Below are positions 57,138 through 64,000 of a stretch of 64,000 nt of DNA, piece after piece. The position numbers and the translations under genes were made by a program. The stretch is taken from assembly GCA_013146195.2 (NCBI GenBank), contig CM028382.1:113945237-114009236 (forward strand), in the 5' to 3' direction. This DNA is from Codonopsis lanceolata. Lineage: Eukaryota; Streptophyta; Magnoliopsida; Asterales; Campanulaceae. The notes beneath the pieces are model-generated. The model searched no databases, had not been told where the DNA came from, and saw nothing but the letters and a program-made list of their open reading frames with translations. The first letter of the stretch is position 1, and every line of letters begins with the position of its first letter.

Positions 57138-60100
57138 ATGGAACTGTACGGTCGGACCACGGCGTTGAGGAATGGGTCCCAGACGGACCAGCCGGTGGAA
57201 TGGGCTCCGGTGGAGGCTGAAACGGGCATTGAAGGTGAGTTATTATCTGCATTTAGCATTTTGAATTTCGTGTCTAGTTTTACTTTTACGCATTTTGAGA
57301 AATGAAATTTCTAGGGTTTCTTACAGTGGTTAAGACGGGTTTTGACTTTTGCTTGACTTTTGTTATTTTTATATGTTGAAATTGATGGGGGGAATGCAGG
57401 ATCAATGCGGCGGTTAGGGTTGTTGGGTAGAGATTTGTATCCGCAGCGGCCTGGTACTGCGGACTGTGCTTATTATATGCGAACTGGATCGTGTGGATAT
57501 GGTAGCAAGTGCCGCTATAATCACCCTCGAGATCGCGGTAGCTCGGTAAAGCCCCTTGCAACTGTAAATACATTTGATTTTATATGAGTTTCGACATTGT
57601 TGTGATTGTGAATGTGAAATGTTTATTTGAGCTAAAGTTTGTTAGTGAATTTATATAATTCTCATTGTGTTTATTTTTTGACATGGTTCGTGGTATTGTG
57701 TTGAGTAAAGTAATTTCACTTATATTTGACACCGCAGAATATCTTCTTATGCATCTCATTTTTTATTTTATTTTAACACGAAATGAAGCTGAGGAAAATC
57801 ATTCCTCTTTCCCCACCTTAATAATCCCACTTGGAACCTCAAACTTTTTAATATTAGTTACAAACAGGACACTCATTTTGGGATGGAGGGTGTAGTATTT
57901 TTCGATTCCATATATACTCTAAAATACATATTCTTAATATTACATGTAAGAGGAACATGATGTTTTTAAAAAATCTAGATAAATTTGGAAAATTATGGTC
58001 ATTTTATAGTTTAAATTTGAAGCGGGATTTTTTTGGGGGGACAAACTAACCAAAAAACACAAGATTCTTTTATGGGAAGAAGGCAGTTTTAGTTATCTCT
58101 GAGACATGCTCTTACTGCATTGAGTTTCTTATGACATTTCAATTCTAATTTTGGTAAGGTTGCGGGAGCTGTAAAGATTGGAGGAGGGGAGTATCCTGAG
58201 CGATCAGGGGAGCCTGTATGCCAGGTACTCTGTTTATGAAGTGATTCTGTTTCTTTTAATACAATGGTGTTTCAACTTATGGGATTTAATTATTCAAAAT
58301 TGTACTTTTCTAGGATCTGGTTAGGTGGTATATCTGTTTGTTAATCTGGATATTGTGTTATTGTTTCTTAATGTGCAGTATTATTTAAGGACTGGCACTT
58401 GTAAATTTGGTGCGTCTTGCAAGTTCCATCATCCTAGACATGCTGGTGGATCCTTGATTAATGTGCCACTAAATATTTATGGATACCCATTAAGACCAGT
58501 AACTATATCTTGCTCTGCCTTTCGTATTCCTCTTCCAGTGTATAACACACTTGTTCTTGAGCTGGATTTCAAAATTTTGTCGCTTGTTTATGTTGGAACA
58601 GGACGAGACAGATTGCTCCTACTATTTGAAAACGGGGCAGTGCAAATTCGGTATAACTTGTAAATTCCATCATCCTCAACCAACTGGCACATCTGCACCA
58701 GCTGCTGCACGTCCATTTTATTCGACTGTGCAGTCACCTTCTGGTCCTTCACCTGAAGAATATGGTGGGGCATCAGCAAGCTATAGGGTTGCAAGGCCTC
58801 ATTTATTTCCTGGCACGTATGTGCCAGGTGCTTATGGTCCTGTAATACTTCCCCCAGGCATGGTTCCAATTCCAAATTGGAGTACTTACTCGGTAGGTTA
58901 CATAGGCCTTATTCATTGTGATTTATAAATACGTGAATGCCCTTGTCATATGGTTCTTTGTTCACATGGATAGGGACCTGTAAGCCCTGCATTGTCCCCC
59001 AGTGCTCAACCCTCAATCGGAGCTGCTTCTTTGTATGGAGTGACTTCTTCGGCACCTGCCTTTGCAGGTCCTTATCCACCTTTACCACCTTCCGCTGGCC
59101 CTTCTAGCAGTAACCAGACTGAAAGAGTATTTCCAGAGAGACCAGGCCAACCCGAGTGTCAATACTATGTGAAAACAGGGGATTGTAAATTCAGATCGTC
59201 TTGTAAGTTTCATCATCCACCAGATTGGGTGGTATCAAAAACAAATTGTGTTCTCAGCTCCATCGGTCTTCCTTTGCGCCCGGTAAGCATATTCTATTTT
59301 TGAATCTTCATTGTTTATGTCGGTTATTCAACTACTGGTTTCAAACTTCATTTTGTTGAGGTGCAACACTGAAATAAACCAGACTGCTTAAAAAATACTT
59401 GTCAATAGGGACTACTTCTCACGATGAATTACATGATTGGCATTATACTTAATTTTGTCCTTGGGTTGAAAAGTTCAATTTTAGTTTTCAACCATGTCCC
59501 ACCATTTAGGAGATAGATGGGTCTTATGTTTCATTATTACTAGATACGCAGCATGCCACGTGACAAATAAGTTAAAAAAGTTTGCGAGTTTGTAGATTTC
59601 CACCCAGAATGTTTTGAGAAGGTGAGAAATGTGATTTATGCTCGACTTTTCTGCACTTTATTTTCTGATTGATTATAAAATTTCCAGGGTCAAACCGCGT
59701 AGCTTTAATCTTTAAGAAGATCATTTTCCTCATCAAAGAAATGGACATCTTTGAATGCTAGGGAAACTTGAACCAAATTCTTTGATTTAAATGATTCTCA
59801 GAGGGTTACACTAAGCTTTTGTAGGTATTTCATGAATACAGCCTTTGAAGCTAAGTTAGCTGCCCTTTTTAGTTTTAGGTTATTGTGGATTGAAGTGATG
59901 CTGCTGATTTACGAATTGGGATGGAACTAGGCAAAGACGAATTATTAGATGAAGTAGAATAGGCCAACTCTCTAATTTGTTGGATTTAGGCGGAATTGAG
60001 ATTCTCGTCCTCTAGTCTAGATGTTCTGATGTTAATACTATGTGTTCGTTTGTGTACAAAGTACAAACCATTCGTCTTTTAGTCTACATGCTCTGATGCT

Positions 60101-63100
60101 ATTAGAATGTGTTCGTTAGTGTAAGAAAGTTTACTTTGTACTTTATAGCTGTTTGGACCAATTATTTTCCATCCCTTCTCTTTGTTTAGGACAATCTCCA
60201 ATTGTGTCCCCCCTGAACCATTTTCTTCACTATGCCTTTGATTTTCATCTTATGATATGCTGTAGCATCTTGTGAGTTTACACGGCGACCCATCTGTAAG
60301 TGATTCTACACAGGAAGTGGTCTCATTTGGTTGGAAACACTACCTTCTTTTTCTATTTCACCCTATATGAGAAGGGCAGTCCAATGAAGAAGGCTCCTGC
60401 CATCAAGGGATGTGGGATGCATCTCCAATAAGCAGCCTTCTTCCCAAAAGAGGATTTCGTGGTTCACAACAATGACCTTAAGTCAGAATGGACCAGTTTT
60501 CATCCTATAAGACACAGAACTTTGGTGTGAAAATGTTCAAGTTATCCCCAAGGGGTAGGAGAGATGGCAATGACATTCATGGCAAACACCTAGAGGGGTC
60601 CTTGGTTCCGATCCCCATACCAAGGGCCGTACTTACCTATCAAAAAAAGTAAAATTTGTTCAGCTGCACAATGCAGTAAGTCTCTTGGGTTTTGATAAAA
60701 ACAAAAATTGCCAAGAAGCTCGTGGAGCAAAGGGACTATTTTGTGGTTCACAACAATGACCTTAAGTCAGAATGGACCAGTTTTCACCCTATAAAACGCA
60801 GAATTTAGGGCTAAAAAGTTCAAATGAAGGTTTGTTCAGCTGCACTATGCAGCAAGTCTCTTGGGTTTTGATAAACAAAAAATGCCAAGAAGCTCGTGGA
60901 GCAAAGGAGCTTATTTATTTGGTAAGTAAGGAAGGTCTTAGCTTCTCATGTATACGTTATATATCAAAGTTAGTTCTTACATCCACTTTATATAAAAAAA
61001 AAACCAGGTTATTATTGATACTAATGCATTTTTGTAACTATAGAATGGTTGCCATTACTTTTTGAGAAACTTCTGTATAATAGTCTGATTTCTAATTTAT
61101 AACAGTAAAATAAAAATAATATAAGTAGAAGATTTAGTGGGTTCTGTACCCTGAATGCTTTGTGTTTCCCTCATTTACTTTATATGCTTTGGGGCCACTT
61201 AAAGAAACGTCAAATGAATTTAATGGTAATAGTTGTAAAATCAAAATTACATGTTGTAGGTAGTTTTATAAAGTTATCCACTGTACACAATACTCTCTCT
61301 CTCTCTAATCTGAATCCATGATACATTATTTTATGTTCCTGACAAATGGACCGGAGGATCTTTGGGATTTTTTGAGTGATGGAATCACTTTTCTATCCCT
61401 CTTGATAAGAAATAAATGAAGTAGTGCTCGTACAAGTATTTACATACCTGAAGTTTTAGTTAATCTTAAATGATAAATCCCATTCATGCTTCAAAATAAT
61501 ATGGCAATATGAATCATTGGCAAATTATCTGAATTCATACCCTGCTTTTGGTACCAGTTATGAGATATCAACTGGCGGATACAATAGTTGTCAAAATTTT
61601 GAGAAAGTACCAGATGAGCTTAATGGGAAAAACATTCATGTGGCAGCCGACACACCTCAAAGAGTTCTTTTCTGATGCAAAATTTGAAACTTTGCATGGT
61701 GATTTGTTTTGGGAACATACTGTTCAAAGCTTTGTAACACAAAGAATGATAGTTATGTTACAAGAGAAGATAAAGTCAGTACAAACCAATATCTCTACAC
61801 TTTTAATGTGGTAATATAATATGAATCATTGGCAAATTATCTGAATTCATACCCTGCTGTTGGTATCAGTTATGAGATATCAACTAGCGGATACAATAGT
61901 TGTCAAAATTTTGAGAAAGTACCAGCTGAGCTTATTGGGAAAAACATTCGTGTGGCAGCCGGCGCACCTCAAAGAGTTATATTCTGATGCAAAGTTTCAA
62001 ACTTTGCCTGTTGAGTTGTTTTGGGAACATACTGTTCAAAGCTTTGTAACACAAAGCATGATAGTTATGTTACAAGAGAAGATAAAGTCGGTACAAACCA
62101 ATATCTCTACTCTTGTAAACTGTTGTACCAAGGATGGAGGTTGATTGATGATTGGTGGTACTAACCGACATCTCAGCTTGTTACCTGTTTTACTTTTTCA
62201 TTTTCATGGCTGTGTGTGTGTGCACACGTTAGCTTTAAAGCTCTGCTGTACAATATTTTGTTGCTACATAACCCCTTATACTTATCAAGCTTAAGCTGTT
62301 AGAAAGAAGAGCAACAATGTTGGTCATGTTATTTGCTATCTTTAACCCTCCGCCTCACATGCATATGTGGAGAGGAGCACTTTTATAATGGGTGTTTGGT
62401 AATATTTTTGGGATAAATCCAAGCAGGATGATTTGAACTTTTGTCCTTGCCAAACCATGAGCTATGACACCATGTTAGGTAACCAACTCATCTAAAAGCT
62501 TAAGCTGTTAAAGAGAGGACCAACCATGTAAATCATGCTATCTGCTATCTTTAACAAGATTGCAAACCTTGGTTAATGATAATCATTTGCATATCTTTGA
62601 CATGATGCCAGTTAAATTAAATCAACTCTAATATATAGCTTCTGTAGTTTTTCTTTTCACATTAATCTTGTCAATTCGATGAAGTATGCTTAGCTATTCT
62701 TCTTTCAGATACATCTTCTGTCTAGGATCTTATGCTCTGTGTAAACTAAGCATTCTATCTAATTTTGTGTTTCGTCAACAGGGGGTGCAACCTTGCAACT
62801 TTTACCTGCAAAATGGGCACTGCAAATTTGGGCGCACCTGCAAATTTGACCATCCAATCGCAACAGTTAGATATAGTCCATCGGTTTCATCGCTGACTGA
62901 GATACCAGTTACTCCCTACGTGCTAGGATCTTCTATCAGTAGTGTGGCTCCTTCAAATTCGATCCTAGAGTGGCAGCCAGAGTTCATTTCACGGTCTAAA
63001 ATGGATCCACATCTATCTAATTTACCTTCTTCTAGTGGTTCAGTTGGTTTGATCTTTGCCCAAACAGGCTCATCAGTAGCACCGTTTTCTGATGTTCATC

Positions 63101-63183
63101 AGCTCTCAAATCCGAGTTCACCTCCAAATATTAGTAGAAGCACAAGACAAGGTGGGGAAGTTAATCATTCAAACAAAGTTTAA
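57138..63183 (+). CDS. CCCH zinc-finger protein with five fingers (ZFN family)
   Basis: Seven coding exons, all GT-AG: 57138-57234, 57400-57545, 58159-58224, 58379-58498, 58602-58892, 58974-59282, 62782-63183. They total 1431 nt, 476 residues. Five C-x8-C-x5-C-x3-H fingers lie at Cys55-His74, Cys102-His121 (split between exons 3 and 4), Cys148-His167, Cys302-His321 and Cys348-His367. Typical ZFN linkers are seen: YPERPGQPEC-like before fingers, GYPLRP and GLPLRP after fingers 2 and 4, and a Pro/Ser-rich spacer between fingers 3 and 4. Ser/Pro-rich C-terminus of about 105 residues. Proteins of this family bind RNA or DNA; the exact target is unknown. The start ATG precedes MELYGRTT. Intron 6 (3.5 kb) carries a SINE and two tandem duplications. 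Confidence 0.93.
60440..60925 (+). repeat. About 284-bp tandem duplication in intron 6, first copy carrying a SINE
   Basis: GTGGTTCACAACAATGACC occurs at 60460 and 60744. The shared sequence continues through AAGTCAGAATGGACCAGTTT and GTTCAGCTGCAC to GAAGCTCGTGGAGCAAAGG. The first copy contains about 108 extra bases, the SINE at 60541-60648. Confidence 0.8.
60541..60648 (+). mobile_element. tRNA-derived SINE, copy 2
   Basis: The sequence GGGTAGGAGAGATGGCAATG (A-box-like), CTTGGTTCCGATCCCC (close to the B-box GGTTCGANNCC) and CTTACCTATCAAAAAAA matches the copy at 19222-19325. It is present in the first and absent from the second unit of the local tandem duplication. Target duplication is not clear. 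Confidence 0.7.
61490..62125 (+). repeat. 312-bp tandem duplication in intron 6
   Basis: AATATGAATCATTGGCAAAT begins the copies near 61507 and 61819, and TATGAGATATCAACT starts at 61559 and 61871. The two copies differ by a few percent. Each gives a similar open frame (from 61548 and 61860) and a second frame, but neither resembles a known protein and both lie within an intron. Confidence 0.85.
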
Positions 63184-63420
63184 ACACAACAACAGAATCA
63201 CTTCACTTTCTTTTTTCACAAGTATTGTTTATGTTCGTTGTCAGGTCAGTTTGATAGAGATTGTTATATTTATATATATAGTAGTTTGTTGAAGGAATGA
63301 AGATTTAGAGTTTTAATTAATATACTTTAGTTTATTCTATTGAGTCTTCAAGATCTTTACTGTGGAATGAATACCTGTGAATAAAGAATAGTGCTAGGCT
63401 GGGAATGTGAATGGTATGCC
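63184..63420 (+). other. 3' untranslated region of the zinc-finger gene
   Basis: Downstream of the TAA at 63181 the sequence is T-rich. AATAAAG at 63379 is a plausible polyadenylation signal, with TGTTT/TTGTTG-like upstream elements near 63225-63295. Confidence 0.5.
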
Positions 63421-63697
63421 GATCATCCTACGTTTCCCTTGCCAAACAAACTCCTTAGGGGCTCCATAGATTCTTGATCAAACCTTAATGTGCAGATTGG
63501 CTCATTGCCGTTTGTTTTGACACGTGGTTACTAATCAAAAGACTAATAAGAACTGAAATTGTGGGCCAATGAGCCAATCAATGGTTGGACTTGGAGAGGA
63601 ACCTGGCTTTCCGTTTGAGCACACGCACAGAGAGAGAGAGAGAGACAATACGGTTTATATGCTACTGGAAATCACACGAGACGAAGACGAGCGTGGG

Positions 63698-64000
63698 TAG
63701 GGGTGGCAATTTGAGGCACAACACGATTGACCGACACGAACACGATACAAAATTATAGGGTTTGGGCTGGGGCTTATCGGGTTCGGGCCATTATAGGGCC
63801 AACACGATAAAAATTTGGTTGTTATCGGGTTGGCTTGATAAGCACGGTAAGGCACGATAAGACACGATAACTAAAATATATATGTTTTAAAAATATATTT
63901 TTAAAAATTTATTAGAGGTTATTCACTTCTTTCGAACTATTTTCATGATTATTTCATAGTTTTATCATTTGAAAATTTATGACTTTTAAACTACTTGACC
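63698..64000. repeat. hAT-like repeat entering at the right edge
   Basis: It starts TAGGGGTGGCAATTTG and continues with CACGA/TCGGG words (CACGAACACG, CACGATAAGACACGATAA), a layout shared by dispersed plant hAT-type repeats. The other end is outside the window. A (GA)n run lies just before, at 63631-63645. Confidence 0.5.

Noticed and set aside
61548..62144. Two paralogous small genes in intron 6
   Set aside because: They begin inside a tandem duplication, lack a recognisable domain and have no promoter or splice support; reported only as a repeat.
62686..63183. A separate zinc-finger gene of 165 codons
   Set aside because: It is the last exon of the CCCH gene; the first residues are read from the intron before the AG at 62780-62781.
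1..64000. tRNA or rRNA genes
   Set aside because: No convincing cloverleaf or rRNA sequence was seen; the only tRNA-like boxes are in the two SINE copies.

Overview
This is nuclear DNA of a flowering plant, probably a eudicot. It is AT-rich, its introns follow GT-AG rules, plastid and nuclear protein genes are split into many exons, and most of the rest is transposon sequence. Species cannot be named from the sequence. Only two host genes are well supported. (1) A minus-strand gene of 15 coding exons (15782-26944) encodes a 422-residue peptide chain release factor 1, most like the plastid factor (PrfA/APG3). (2) A plus-strand gene of 7 coding exons (57138-63183) encodes a 476-residue protein with five CCCH zinc fingers of the plant ZFN type. 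All exon boundaries of both genes were derived by eye from splice sites and reading phase, and both give uninterrupted frames.

Layout. 1-9556 is the 3' part of an Athila-lineage Ty3/gypsy retrotransposon: decayed gag/pol, then a separate 3' accessory ORF with its own leader, then a 1283-bp 3' LTR at 8274-9556. 9557-13246 has no recognisable gene, but holds a 226-bp palindrome. 13255-14668 is a Mutator-like element with a target duplication. 15782-26944 is the release factor gene; its introns hold a LINE with a 17-bp target duplication, a second LINE tail, a SINE and several MITE-like repeats. 26945-32106 is repeat-rich intergenic DNA.

32109-41451 is the most unusual object: a 9.3-kb unit bounded by about 1.37-kb inverted repeats. 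It carries a TATA-equipped ORF of the plant-mobile-domain/DUF7745 type (three in-frame TAG codons) and a second gene-like region. It abuts the 3' part of a Ty1/copia element (accessory ORF plus 846-bp LTR ending at 45880), which is itself interrupted by a 2007-bp solo LTR with a perfect 5-bp target duplication. Next come an RPA1-like gene fragment, a candidate Helitron, a Harbinger-type MITE, a Pack-MULE carrying gene-like sequence, nested small MITEs, a CACTA-like hairpin and a Met-Gly-Gly-rich decayed ORF. After AT-rich intergenic DNA the zinc-finger gene closes the window, followed by the start of a hAT-like repeat.

No operon logic applies. The two host genes appear independent: one terminates plastid translation and the other probably binds RNA or DNA. 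The transposable elements show clear nesting and therefore a relative chronology. Most premature stops in the element ORFs are TAG, which fits C-to-T decay of methylated CAG codons.
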